Assembly (NCBI GenBank): GCA_963709665.1
Contig: CAVPWU010000006.1
Location: 1 to 61,420, forward strand
Direction: 5' to 3'
Source: DASZIT01 sp963709665
GTDB lineage: Bacteria > Actinomycetota > Acidimicrobiia > Acidimicrobiales > RAAP-2
Length of the DNA stretch: 61,420 nt
Under the pieces are notes generated by a model. The model did not search any database and was not told the origin of the DNA. It was given only the letters and a program-made list of their open reading frames with translations. The translations under genes and the position numbers were made by a program. The number at the start of each line of letters is the position of its first letter. The stretch's first letter is position 1. Below are positions 34,061 through 43,376 of this stretch, piece after piece.

Positions 34061-35044
34061 TCAGCCCGCCCCGTAGAACGGGGCGTCGAAGCTGAAGATG
34101 CCGCCGTCGGCTCCCACCAGCCAGTAGCCGCCGGTGGCGTTGTCGGTGGCCATGCCCACGATCGGCTTGTTCAGGGGCGTCCCGCCCATCGAACCGTGGA
34201 AGGCGGCGTTGCCGTAGGCGAAGATGCCGCCGTCGGCCGCCACGAACCAGTACCCCTGGTCGTTGCTCGTCTCGGTCATGCCGTTGACCGGCTGGTTGAG
34301 GTGGATCGACCCGGTGGAGCCGAGGAAGGGGGCGTTGAAGGCGAAGATGCCCCCGTCGGCCGCCACCAGCCAGTAGCCGCCGGTGGCGTCATCGGGGGCC
34401 ATCCCCACCATCGGCTGGTTCAGGTGCAGCGAACCGGTGGAGCCGTAGAAGGCGGCGTCCCCGAAGGCGAAGATGCCCCCGTCGCTGGCCACCAGCCAGT
34501 AGCCCTTGCCGTCACGGGTCGGGGCGATGTCCACCACCGGCTTGTTGAGGGTCAGCGAACCGGTCGAGCCGTAGAAGCCGGCGTCCCCGTAGGCGAAGGT
34601 GCCCCCGTCCGCCGCCACCAGCCAGTACCCCTTGCCGTCCGGGGTGCTGACGATGTGGGTGATGGGCTGGTTCAGCGTGAGGTGGGAGGCGTCCCCGTAG
34701 CTCTGGGCGCTCCCGTGGGGGTTCACGATGCCGTTCGACCACGCCACCCAGTACCCGCTGCCGTCCGGCGTGGAGGCCATGCCCACCGCGCTGCCGGCCG
34801 GCGGGGCCGGCGTGGCGGGGGCGGCGGCGTAGTCGAGGGCCACGATGGCGCCGTTGTCCACGCTGTCCTGGTCCTCCATGATGATGAAGCACCGCAGGTA
34901 GCCCTGGTTCACCTGGTCGGCGGTGGGCGGACACACGGCGGCCGGGTCGGCGGCGGTGAAGGGGTTGGGGACGATGAACGTGGCGCTGAGGTCGCCGGCC
35001 CCGTCGGAGGTGTAGTTCTGGACGTTGGGATCGATGTCGTCACC
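34061..35044 (-). pseudogene. propeller-repeat secreted protein, 5'-truncated
   Basis: About 325 residues remain. First comes DIDPNVQNYTSDGAGDLSAT, followed by IVPNPFTAADPAAVCPPTAD (an extracellular Ig-like or neocarzinostatin-like segment). Then five ~47-residue repeats follow, each with GYWLVAADGGIFAFG and AFYGSTGSLHLNQP, the beta-propeller repeat common in Acidimicrobiia surface proteins. The frame has no signal peptide or credible start; upstream it simply runs into the 3' end of the traG gene. The N-terminus appears to have been lost where the T4SS operon was joined. The 3' end is normal. Confidence 0.6.
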
Positions 35045-36578
35045 CGGCCTCCCCGCCCCGGGCCCGGGCGGCCAGCCGGGGATCGTCGAACCAGGTGCGG
35101 AGCCGCAGCCGGGTCGGCGGCAGCCCGCCGTAGACCAGGACCCCCTCCCCGGTGGGGATCCGGCGGAGGGCGTCGGGCGGGGCCAGGCGCCGTGTCGACG
35201 TCGAACGGGTGGTGGAGGCGCCCCCCGACCCCCCGGAGGTGAAGGCCGGCAGCAGCAGCTCCTCGTCGCCGATCAGCTGGCTGGCGTGGTCGAGGGTGGT
35301 CGGGTCGGCGATGCCGGCCAGGAACACCTTGGCCCGGTGGTTGTTGACCACCGTCGGCGCCCGCGGCCCGTAGCGGGCGGTGATCTGGGCCAGGTCGTGC
35401 CAGACGCTGACCAGCTGGATCCCGTGGCCGGCCGCCGTCGACGCCAGGGCGTCGAGGTCCCCCAACGGGGCGATGTTGGCCGCCTCGTCCAGCACCACCA
35501 GCAGCGGGGGGTCGAGTGGACGCCCGGCCCGGGTGACGGCGTCGTAGACGTGCTCGACCACCTGGCGGAGGACGGCGGTGAAGAGGGGACGGAGCCGGCG
35601 CTGGTCGTGGGCCGGGGCGCACAGGTAGAGGGTGTTCACCCCGCCCACCAACGCCGCCGGGTCCACCGTGGCGGCCGGCCCCGACGGTTCACCGGGGCCG
35701 TCGACGGCCAGGTCGGCGAACGGCTCCAGGATGGTCTCGACGGTGGTGGCGGTGGAGCTCCGCTGGCGCTCCTCCCGACCGAAGACGGCCCGGGCGGCGT
35801 CGACGGCCGCCGGCACCCGGGCCCGGTCCAGGAGGTCGAGCACCTCGGACTCCTCGCCGGTGTCCACCCACCGCACCACGTCGGCCATCGACCGGCCGCC
35901 GGTGGCCGCCGCCAGCAGCAGCGGCGCCAGCATCTTGGTGGCGGTGGCGTACCAGAAGTCGGCGTCGGCCATCGACCCCGAGGACGCCCGTCCCCCCTCG
36001 GTGAGGGAGGCCGCCGTCCGGCGGGCACCGGGCCAGGTGGTGGAGGTTGCCAGCGGCGACCAGGTGGCCGACGGGAGTCCGGTGGAGCCCGTCGGGTCGA
36101 AGCAGGCCACCGTGCCCCGCCGGCGCCGGTAGGCCAGGGTGTCGCCCACCAGGTCCGCCTTCACGCTGGTGGCCACCACCGGCCCCTCCCAGTCGAGGAT
36201 GGCCGGCACCGCGAAGCCGCTCGTCTTCCGGGACTGGCTGGGCCCGAACACGATGACCGACTGGTTGGCCTCGGCCGCCAGCAGCCGCCGTCCGCGGTAC
36301 CCGAGGACCAGGCGCCCCCGGGTACCGGGCCCGGTGGCCGGTGGCCGGTGGCACACCAGCGGGCCCAGCTCGCCCGACCGTGCCCACCGGGCGGTGGACC
36401 GGGCGCCCGAGCCTCGGGACGGCCGTCCGGCTGCCAATCGTCGGGGAGGCGGGTTCGGGTGACGGCCACCGGTCGGGCGGCGGGCCCGGGAAGGCGGGCG
36501 GTCGTCCCGGGCGGCCAGGCCGGTCAGGGCGAAGGCGGCCAGGCCGATGAGGGTGCCGGCGCCGGACAGGGCGCTCAC
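35040..36578 (-). CDS. VirD4/TraG-type coupling ATPase
   Basis: A 512-residue coupling protein from GTG 36578 (GTGA overlap with the upstream gene). One short N-terminal membrane segment (4-22) is followed by Walker A GPSQSRKTS (112-120), ATSVKADLV, Walker B LLVVLDEAANIAPLG (360-371), and HDLAQITARYG with NNHRAKVFLAGIADP. It recruits substrate to the secretion channel. It is the last gene of the five-gene T4SS operon. Beyond its stop the sequence changes abruptly to a truncated propeller gene. Confidence 0.88.
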   Translation of the reverse strand: MSALSGAGTLIGLAAFALTGLAARDDRPPSRARRPTGGRHPNPPPRRLAAGRPSRGSGARSTARWARSGELGPLVCHRPPATGPGTRGRLVLGYRGRRLLAAEANQSVIVFGPSQSRKTSGFAVPAILDWEGPVVATSVKADLVGDTLAYRRRRGTVACFDPTGSTGLPSATWSPLATSTTWPGARRTAASLTEGGRASSGSMADADFWYATATKMLAPLLLAAATGGRSMADVVRWVDTGEESEVLDLLDRARVPAAVDAARAVFGREERQRSSTATTVETILEPFADLAVDGPGEPSGPAATVDPAALVGGVNTLYLCAPAHDQRRLRPLFTAVLRQVVEHVYDAVTRAGRPLDPPLLVVLDEAANIAPLGDLDALASTAAGHGIQLVSVWHDLAQITARYGPRAPTVVNNHRAKVFLAGIADPTTLDHASQLIGDEELLLPAFTSGGSGGASTTRSTSTRRLAPPDALRRIPTGEGVLVYGGLPPTRLRLRTWFDDPRLAARARGGEAG

Positions 36579-37855
36579 CGGCCGGCCCCGCCGTCGACCA
36601 TGGCGGCATCGGTGTCGATCAGGTCGCGCTCGAGGGAACCCAGACGGTGCTCCACCAGGAACGAGCGGCGACCCACCTTCCAGAGCGCCACCCCCCGGCG
36701 GAGCTGGGACACCAGCTGGGCCTCGGTGGCGGTGAGGCCGAGCAGCTCGGCACTGCGCTCCACCTCCCCGGGCGACTGGGCGTAGACCACCCGGGTCTCC
36801 GAGTCGGACAGCAGCCCTTCGGCCAGCCCCACCTGCTCGGAGTCGCCCGCCCCCACCGAGCTCAGGTCCGAGAGTCGGTGGAGGACCGCCATGTTGGCCA
36901 CCCCCAGGGCCCGGGACAGCTTCCACGACGCCTGGAGCCACCGGGCCACGCCCAGGTTCGAGAGGATCGCCCACGCCTCGTCCACCACCAGGATCACCCG
37001 CTGGTGGTCAGCGGCCCGCAGGGCGTGCTGGAGCCAGGCGGTGGCGCAGGCCATCAGGACCCCGAGGGCCGGCGAGTGGTAGACGGCCGACAGGTCGAGG
37101 ACGACCAGGGGGGCGTCGAGGCGGAGCCCGTCGGTGGTCGGCCCGTCGAACATCCCCCGCAGGTCGCCGGAGACCAGCCGGCGGAGCTCGAGGGCCACGT
37201 CCCTCCCGTCCTCCGTGAGCGCGGTCCGTTCCGTCCGCAGGGCCCGGGCCGCCTCGCCGTCCGGCTCCATCAGGGCGTCGACCACCAGCGGCAGGGTGGG
37301 CGCGTCCCGGCCCGACCGCTGGGACCTCCCGGTCGCCCCGGTGACCGCGGCGTCCACCGCCGCCCGCTCCCGGGGCCGGAGGTCACGGTCCAGGCACGCC
37401 ACCGCCAGCGAGGCGGTGAGCTCCACCCGCCGGCGCCAGGCCTCCGCCGCCCCGTCGGCGCCCGGCGACCCGATGTCCAGGGGGTTGAGACGGACCGGTC
37501 CGCCCGGGCGGAGGGAGACCGGCCGCACCCCCCAGGCCCGGGCCAGGGGTCCGTACTCCCCCTTGGGGTCGACCACCCACGCCCGCCGGCCGAAGACCGC
37601 CTGGCGCCAGAGGTACGACTTCACGAAGGCGCTCTTGCCACGACCGATCTGCCCGAACACCACCAGGTTGGGGTTGGTGACCACCCCGTCCCGGTAGAGG
37701 ACGAAGGGGTCGTAGTGGAACGAGCCCCCCAGCAGGTCGCGGCCGATCAGCACGCCGGCGTGGCCGAGCCCGGCCTCGGTGGCCAGCGGGTAGGCCACCG
37801 CCAGGTGGCGGGTGGTGGTGACGTGGGCGGCCACCCGGGGCGCCGGCGGTCTCAC
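36575..37855 (-). CDS. VirB4-like T4SS ATPase
   Basis: A 426-residue ATPase from GTG 37855, overlapping the SCO6880 stop by 4 nt. Walker A is GQIGRGKS (68-75), then WVVDPKGEYGPLARAWG, LDLSAVYHSPALGVL, and Walker B VILVVDEAWAILSN (287-300), with VLHRLSDLSSVG as sensor region. It lacks the long N-terminal domain of VirB4 proper; in actinobacterial systems SCO6880 supplies that part. It powers pilus or channel assembly. Confidence 0.85.
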   Translation of the reverse strand: MRPPAPRVAAHVTTTRHLAVAYPLATEAGLGHAGVLIGRDLLGGSFHYDPFVLYRDGVVTNPNLVVFGQIGRGKSAFVKSYLWRQAVFGRRAWVVDPKGEYGPLARAWGVRPVSLRPGGPVRLNPLDIGSPGADGAAEAWRRRVELTASLAVACLDRDLRPRERAAVDAAVTGATGRSQRSGRDAPTLPLVVDALMEPDGEAARALRTERTALTEDGRDVALELRRLVSGDLRGMFDGPTTDGLRLDAPLVVLDLSAVYHSPALGVLMACATAWLQHALRAADHQRVILVVDEAWAILSNLGVARWLQASWKLSRALGVANMAVLHRLSDLSSVGAGDSEQVGLAEGLLSDSETRVVYAQSPGEVERSAELLGLTATEAQLVSQLRRGVALWKVGRRSFLVEHRLGSLERDLIDTDAAMVDGGAGR

Positions 37856-39378
37856 GTCAACCCGCGCCCGAGCGGCAGGGAGCAGGCGAAGGCCAGATCC
37901 TGCTCGCCGTAGAGGCGTCGGAGCTCCAGGCGGGCCTGACCGCCGGCCTGCTCGAGGGCGGCACACCCCTCCCCGAGCGCCTCCGGATCGTCGGCGGTCA
38001 CCGTCACGTACCCGGAGAACCGGTACTGGGCGTGGCCGTCGGCCAGCTCACGGTCCCGATGCTCGACCCCCTGCTGCTCGCGGCGCTGGCGGGCGGTGAC
38101 CAGAAAGCCGCCCCGGCGCCGGAGCTCCCCGTCGGCGATGTCGGCCGTGCGGGCCTGGGCCACCTGCCGGGCGGCCCGGCCGGGGCTGACCGGCTCCATC
38201 ACCAGGGAGATGGTGCGGCGCAACGGTGAGAAGAGCAGCGGACCGAGGAAGTCGGGGGTGACGTCCACCCGGGGCCACTCGGCGATCCAGTAGGTGGCGT
38301 GCCAGGTCCCGTCGGTGTGGACCGCCTCCCAGGTGGGAGCCACCGCCATCGGCCACGGCCATGCCACCGCCGGCCCGGTCCCCCCGATCCCGACCACCGG
38401 GGCCACGGCGTCCCGGAGCACGGCGGCCAGGGCGGCGGGTCCGAGGATCCCCTCGACGGTGGCGTCGGTGTCCTCGAGCATGCGCTGGAGGGCGGCCGAC
38501 TCGCGGAGCAGCACGGCGGCCGCTCCGGCGTCCCTCCCGCCCGGGCTCCGCCCCGACCGGTGGGTGCGGACCGACAGGGCGAGCAGGGTCCGGTGCCGCC
38601 GGGCCACCGGGGCCGACTGCGCCATCAACGAGGTGTAGGAGCGGCCGGGCCCGGTGGCGTCGCCGAGCACGGCGTGCTCCCGCTGGTAGCGGCGGGCGGC
38701 CGTCCCGTCGTCGGGCAGGCACGACTCCACCCACTGGACCCGGTGCACGGGTGACCCCTCCCGGGCCAGGCCGGCCAGCACCCGGGCCCACCCGGCCACC
38801 CGGGCGTCCTGGTCGGACGGACCGAGGAGGGCGAAGCTGTGGCCCCGGACGGCCAGCGCGGCGGTGGCGGTGCGGGCCCGGTCGTCGAACACCACGGCGG
38901 CGGTCGGCGCGCCGGCCACCTCGGAGACCGGGCAGCCGACCATCCGGAGGCCGTCGAACACGCCCGGCGACGACGAACGTCGCCAGGGGGTCCGGGGGGA
39001 GCGGACGGCCACCGTCGGGGGGCACGGCGTGCCGGAACCGTCCACCTCCCCCGGGGTGCCGTTCCGGGGTCCGTCGGCCAGCTGCAGGTGGCCCGCGGTC
39101 AGCCCGGCCACCGCCCAGCGCACCACCAGCGGGCACCACTGTTCGCCGGTCCGACCCCGGAGCGGCCAGCAGGCCAGCGCCACCCCACTCCCCACCGACA
39201 CCAGGGCGGCCACCACGCCGGGGAGCGACGGCCGGGAGCGGAGGGCCACCACGCCCACCACCAGCCCGGCCGCCACCGAGGCGATCTGGCCGCCGCGCCA
39301 GCCGGCGATCAGGCCCCGCTGCTCGAGGGGACCGAACCGGTAGCGGACCCGCCCGCCCCCGTCGGAGGACTCACCCAC
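37852..39378 (-). CDS. SCO6880-family conjugation protein
   Basis: A 508-residue protein starting at GTG 39378, overlapping the TrbL stop by 8 nt. Two membrane segments lie near residues 25-65 (IASVAAGLVVGVVALRS; GVVAALVSVGSGVALAC) behind RYRFGPLEQRGLIAGWRGGQ, the signature opening of the SCO6880 family. The soluble remainder (SYTSLMAQSAPVARRHRTLL, VTPDFLGPLLFSPLRRTISL) corresponds to the VirB3/VirB4 N-terminal region in this group. It is a core part of actinobacterial conjugation channels. Confidence 0.85.
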   Translation of the reverse strand: MGESSDGGGRVRYRFGPLEQRGLIAGWRGGQIASVAAGLVVGVVALRSRPSLPGVVAALVSVGSGVALACWPLRGRTGEQWCPLVVRWAVAGLTAGHLQLADGPRNGTPGEVDGSGTPCPPTVAVRSPRTPWRRSSSPGVFDGLRMVGCPVSEVAGAPTAAVVFDDRARTATAALAVRGHSFALLGPSDQDARVAGWARVLAGLAREGSPVHRVQWVESCLPDDGTAARRYQREHAVLGDATGPGRSYTSLMAQSAPVARRHRTLLALSVRTHRSGRSPGGRDAGAAAVLLRESAALQRMLEDTDATVEGILGPAALAAVLRDAVAPVVGIGGTGPAVAWPWPMAVAPTWEAVHTDGTWHATYWIAEWPRVDVTPDFLGPLLFSPLRRTISLVMEPVSPGRAARQVAQARTADIADGELRRRGGFLVTARQRREQQGVEHRDRELADGHAQYRFSGYVTVTADDPEALGEGCAALEQAGGQARLELRRLYGEQDLAFACSLPLGRGLT

Positions 39379-40768
39379 CCCCGGACTCCGACCGGTCCCC
39401 GTCCACCCCGGGGGCCGCGGGGTCATCACCACCGAGTGCCCCGACCGGGAGGGCCGGCACCGGACCGGACCCCGGGTCGCCGGACCCCCTGGCCATCTCC
39501 TCGGCGAAGGTCCGGGTGGCCGCCACGTCGACCGGCCACCCGGGGATGCTCGACCCCGGGGTCGACGCCTCGCCGACCCCGCGGGTCTCCAGGCTGGAGG
39601 GGCCGAGGTCCGGCGTCCGCGACCTGGGCACGGCGTCCTCGTCGCCCCCGCCCCCCATGCCATCCCCCGTCGGTGCCGCCGCTGCACCGGCCGCCGCCGC
39701 CATCCCCACCTCGCCGGCGCCACCGACCGTCACCGCCCGCAGGGCCGACTCGGCCAGGCTCCGACCCGGGCCGGTGGCCGTCTGCAGGGTCCGGCGACCG
39801 GCTCCCTCCAGGTGGCCCACCGCCCCGGCCTCGAGGAAGGGGAGCAGCCGGAACAGCGCCCACGGGGAGGCGGCGGCCAGGGCCAGCATGGCGGCGCCGG
39901 CCAGGACGGCCGAGAACCCCGGCCCCGCCGGGGAGCCGGCGCCGGCACCGAGGGCGCTCACCCCCAGGCTCAGCACCGTGACGATCACGAACTTCCCCAG
40001 TACCAGGGCGGCCAGGGTGTCCACCAGCCGCCGGCACCAGTGGGCGATGGCCGGCCACGCCAGGCTGGCCAGGGCCATCGGCAGGAAGAGCACAGCCACG
40101 TAGACGGCGGCGGCCCGCACCAGAAGCTCCACCCAGAGGAGGAACGCCCCGAGCACCACGGCCAGGCTCCCCAGCAACACGATGAACGTGGGGGGACCCG
40201 GGGTGGGCCCGGCAGCCGGGCTGTCGAGGGCGACGATCACCGGGTCGAAGAGGTGGCCGGTGTCGACGCCGGTCCCCTGGGCCACCGCCGTGCTCAGGGT
40301 GTCGGTCAACGCCAGGCCCAGCTGCACCAGCTGCACCGCCACCGCCGTCAGCAGGATGGCCAGCGGCACATTCACCAGCACCGAGCGGGCCAGCACGGCG
40401 CCGCTCTGCCGGTGGATCGACTGGATCACGCCGGCCAGCAGCAGCGGCACCACCACCACACCGGCGAGTCCCGCCATCGTCCGGTAGTGGTCGGTGAACC
40501 ACGACGCCCCGAGGTCCACCGAGGTGGAGGAGGAGAGGAAGGCGCCGACCTGGCCGAGCAGCCACACCGCCCCCGACGAGACCCACCCGGCGATGCCGTC
40601 CAGGACGGCGTCGACGCTGAAGCCGGCCACCTGGGAGGCGGTCGAGCTGACCGCCCCGACCACCGCCCCACCCGCCCGGCACACCGGAGCCAGGCCCGCC
40701 GTCCCCAGGGCGGAGGCGGACGCCGGGCACGACAGGGACGGGACCACCGGCACCGCCAGAACGGGCAT
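39371..40768 (-). CDS. TrbL/VirB6-like polytopic membrane protein
   Basis: A 465-residue protein with a cleavable-looking N-terminus and about six membrane segments between residues 25 and 300 (GLAGVVVVPLLLAGVIQ, NVPLAILLTAVAVQLVQL, VLLGSLAVVLGAFLLWVEL, AVYVAVLFLPMALASL, VIVTVLSLGVSALGAG). A Gly/Ala/Pro-rich tail follows. Size and topology fit the TrbL inner-membrane channel component. It begins one base after the pilin-like gene ends. Confidence 0.8.
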   Translation of the reverse strand: MPVLAVPVVPSLSCPASASALGTAGLAPVCRAGGAVVGAVSSTASQVAGFSVDAVLDGIAGWVSSGAVWLLGQVGAFLSSSTSVDLGASWFTDHYRTMAGLAGVVVVPLLLAGVIQSIHRQSGAVLARSVLVNVPLAILLTAVAVQLVQLGLALTDTLSTAVAQGTGVDTGHLFDPVIVALDSPAAGPTPGPPTFIVLLGSLAVVLGAFLLWVELLVRAAAVYVAVLFLPMALASLAWPAIAHWCRRLVDTLAALVLGKFVIVTVLSLGVSALGAGAGSPAGPGFSAVLAGAAMLALAAASPWALFRLLPFLEAGAVGHLEGAGRRTLQTATGPGRSLAESALRAVTVGGAGEVGMAAAAGAAAAPTGDGMGGGGDEDAVPRSRTPDLGPSSLETRGVGEASTPGSSIPGWPVDVAATRTFAEEMARGSGDPGSGPVPALPVGALGGDDPAAPGVDGDRSESGGG

Positions 40769-40769
40769 C

Positions 40770-41144
40770 TCAGTGGACCCCCTGGCCGGCCTTGAAGAAG
40801 AAGTTGACGATGGCCGGCCCGGCTCCGATCAGCAGGGCCGCCAGCCCGGAGATCAACACCGCCCGGCGGCCCACGAAGGTCTGCTGGTAGTTCTGGGCAT
40901 GGGAGCCCAGCGCCCAGGCCGCCGCGCCGATGAGGAGGCCGACCAGGGAGAGGGCGAGCGCCCACCCCCCGAGCCCGTTCATCAACTTCTGGAGTACCTG
41001 CCCGCCGGGGAGCGACGAGGTGTCCGGGTCGAGGGTGACGTCGGCGGTGCGCGCCAGGGCCCGGCCGGCCACCAGGTGGAGGGCGGGGAGCCACGTGGGG
41101 AGACGGGCGCCGGAGGGGAGGAGGTCGCTGAGCATGACGCTCAC
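40770..41144 (-). CDS. VirB2/DUF6112-like pilin subunit
   Basis: A 124-residue small membrane protein: a leader-like stretch, a short exposed segment (TSSLPGGQVLQKLMNGLGGW), then two hydrophobic helices (ALALSLVGLLIGAAAWAL; AVLISGLAALLIGAGPAIV) and KAGQGVH. This two-helix layout and first place in the operon match the DUF6112/VirB2-like protein of actinobacterial integrative elements. The start is GTG 41144; ATG 41135 is an alternative. Confidence 0.75.
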   Translation of the reverse strand: MSVMLSDLLPSGARLPTWLPALHLVAGRALARTADVTLDPDTSSLPGGQVLQKLMNGLGGWALALSLVGLLIGAAAWALGSHAQNYQQTFVGRRAVLISGLAALLIGAGPAIVNFFFKAGQGVH

Positions 41145-41334
41145 GGTAGGTCCCGTCTACTCCCGTTTCAATACTTTTCATGATATTCCACACTGACCAG
41201 GATCGGGTCCCGGTCGGGACCGGCCACCACCCGGGACGCCCGGGCGGGACCGGCGACTCCCCGGTTCCGACATCGGCGCCCCCTGCCATCGGGGGAGGTC
41301 ACAACTCCGCGCCAGGGCCTGCCATGCTGGGGCG
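41145..41334. promoter_or_regulatory. divergent promoter region, T4SS operon / senX3
   Basis: 190 bp between divergent genes. An AT-rich patch at 41166-41190, unusual in this sequence, is the best candidate for the T4SS operon promoter. I see no clear pho-box-like direct repeat. Confidence 0.35.
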
Positions 41335-42576
41335 GTGAAGTCGACGGAGCTGATCGCCATCGTCGTGGCGGCCGTGGTGGTCCTGCTGGCCCTGTTCATC
41401 GCCTTCCGGCTGGGACGGCGGGCCAGCCGCCGCAGCCTCCAGCAACGGCTGACCGCCCTGTCCAACCGGCTGGGGGTGGAGCCCCCCGACGACGGCGGGG
41501 TGGAGCCGATCCTCTCCCACCTGGAGAAGGTGACCGGCGAGGCCGCCGAGGCGGTCACCGAGGCCAGCGCCGACGCCATCCGGCTGCGGCGCGCCCTCGA
41601 CACCCTCCCCCAGGGGGTGATCGTCTGCGACGAGAACGGGGACGTGGCCTTCCGCAACGCCCGCGCCGTCGCCCTCATGAACAACCGCCACGGCGACGCC
41701 CTGGCCGCCCAGGCGGTGACCGAGCTGCTCGAGGGCGCCTGGCACGACGGCTCGGCCGAGCGCACCCTCGACCTCTACGGCCCGCCCCGCCAGACCCTCA
41801 CCGTCCGCACCCGGCTGATCGACGACGGGCGCCGGCCCCTGGGGGTCATCGCCGTCATCGAGGACGTCTCGGAGCGGCGCCGGCTGGAGGAGATCCGCCG
41901 GGACTTCGTGGCCAACGTCAGCCACGAGATGAAGACCCCGGTCGGCGCCCTCGGCCTCCTGGCCGAGACCCTCACCGTGGAGCCCGACCCGGTGGTGGCC
42001 CAGCGGCTGGCGTCCCGGATCCACGCCGAGGCCTTCCGGGTCAGCCGGATCATCGACGACCTCCTCGACCTCAGCCGGATCGAGTCGGAGGAGACCCCGC
42101 CCCGGGAGCCCATCTACGTCAACCTGGTGATGGCCGAGGCGGTGGAACGGGTCAGGTCGGCCGCCGAGCAGCGGCGCATTACCATCGAGCTCTATGAGCC
42201 CGACCCCCCGATCTACGTCATCGGGGACCGGCGGCAGCTGGTGTCGGCCATCCACAGCCTGCTCGAGAACGCCGTCACCTTCTCCTACGAGGACTCGGTG
42301 GTGAAGATGGTGGGCAGCCGCTCGGACGGCGACGTGAAGCTGGCCGTCACCGACTCCGGGGTGGGCATCCCCGCCCGCGACCTCGACCGGATCTTCGAGC
42401 GCTTCTACCGGGTCGACCACGGCCGCAGCCGCGAGACCGGGGGCACCGGCCTCGGGCTCTCCATCGTGCGCCACGTCGCCAGCAACCACCAGGGCCGGGT
42501 GGAGGTCGACTCCCGCGAGGGTGAGGGCTCCACCTTCACCCTGGTCCTCCCGACGCCCGTCGACGCCACGGCGTGA
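41335..42576 (+). CDS. senX3: sensor histidine kinase SenX3
   Basis: A 413-residue kinase from GTG 41335. An N-terminal membrane anchor (ELIAIVVAAVVVLLALFIAF) precedes a PAS-like segment (VIVCDENGDVAFRNARAV), the H box NVSHEMKTPVGALGLLAETL, and an HATPase with LLENAVTFSY, DSGVGIPARDLDRIFERFYR and GGTGLGLSIVRHV. It is the actinobacterial phosphate-limitation sensor. regX3 follows with a 4-nt overlap. Confidence 0.9.
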   Translation: MKSTELIAIVVAAVVVLLALFIAFRLGRRASRRSLQQRLTALSNRLGVEPPDDGGVEPILSHLEKVTGEAAEAVTEASADAIRLRRALDTLPQGVIVCDENGDVAFRNARAVALMNNRHGDALAAQAVTELLEGAWHDGSAERTLDLYGPPRQTLTVRTRLIDDGRRPLGVIAVIEDVSERRRLEEIRRDFVANVSHEMKTPVGALGLLAETLTVEPDPVVAQRLASRIHAEAFRVSRIIDDLLDLSRIESEETPPREPIYVNLVMAEAVERVRSAAEQRRITIELYEPDPPIYVIGDRRQLVSAIHSLLENAVTFSYEDSVVKMVGSRSDGDVKLAVTDSGVGIPARDLDRIFERFYRVDHGRSRETGGTGLGLSIVRHVASNHQGRVEVDSREGEGSTFTLVLPTPVDATA

Positions 42577-43358
42577 GCGCCACCAGCATGTCCGCCGATT
42601 CCTCCCAGACCAAGGTCCTGCTGGCCGAGGACGAGGAGTCCTTCATCGACGCCCTGGTGGTGGGCCTGGCCCGGGAGGGCTTCGACGTCACCGTGGCCCG
42701 GGACGGCAACGAGGCCCTGAAGCTCTTCGACGAGGTCGCCCCCGACCTGATCCTGCTCGACCTGATGCTGCCCAAGCTGTCCGGCATCGACGTGTGCCGG
42801 TCCATCCGCTCCCGCTCCTCGGTGCCCATCATCATGGTCACCGCCAAGGGCACCGAGATCGACACGGTGGTGGGCCTGGAGGTCGGCGCCGACGACTACG
42901 TGGCCAAGCCCTACCGGCTCCGCGAGCTGGTGGCCCGGATGCGGGCCGTGCTCCGCCGGACCCCCAACGCCGAGGAGCGGCGGCCCGGCGCCCCGGCCGC
43001 CCCGGCCGCCCCGGCCCCGGCCGCCGAGGGCGCCCGGCCCGGGGGCAGCGGCATCCTCGAGTCGGGCGGGATCCAGGTCGACCCCGACCGCCACCTGGTC
43101 TTCGTCCGGGGGGTGGACGTCCACCTCCGGCGCAAGGAGTTCGAGCTGCTGTCGCTCCTGATGGAGAACGCCGGCCGGGTCCTCACCCGCGACGTGCTGA
43201 TCGACCGCATCTGGGGCTCCGACTACTACGGCGACACCAAGACGCTCGACGTCCACATCAAGCGGCTGCGGACCCACGTGGAGCTGGACCCGTCGACCCC
43301 CCGCCTGATCACCACCATCCGCGGGGTCGGCTACCGCTTCGACGCCCCCAAGGACTGA
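42573..43358 (+). CDS. regX3: response regulator RegX3
   Basis: A 261-residue OmpR/PhoB-type regulator. The receiver has acidic residues in VLLAEDEESF, the phospho-Asp in DLILLDLMLPKLSG, and VTAKGTEIDTVVGLEVGADD. The C-terminal winged helix reads HLRRKEFELLSLLMENAGRV, WGSDYYGDTKTLDVHIKRLR and TIRGVGYRF. GTG 42573 overlaps the senX3 stop; ATG 42588 is also possible. An Ala/Pro-rich linker of repeated GCCCCGGCC units joins the domains. Confidence 0.92.
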   Translation: MSATSMSADSSQTKVLLAEDEESFIDALVVGLAREGFDVTVARDGNEALKLFDEVAPDLILLDLMLPKLSGIDVCRSIRSRSSVPIIMVTAKGTEIDTVVGLEVGADDYVAKPYRLRELVARMRAVLRRTPNAEERRPGAPAAPAAPAPAAEGARPGGSGILESGGIQVDPDRHLVFVRGVDVHLRRKEFELLSLLMENAGRVLTRDVLIDRIWGSDYYGDTKTLDVHIKRLRTHVELDPSTPRLITTIRGVGYRFDAPKD

Positions 43359-43376
43359 CGCCCCGACCGGGGCGGC

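Noticed and set aside
35025..36785. 586-codon + strand frame opposite traG
   Set aside because: An antisense shadow; the minus strand carries clear Walker motifs.
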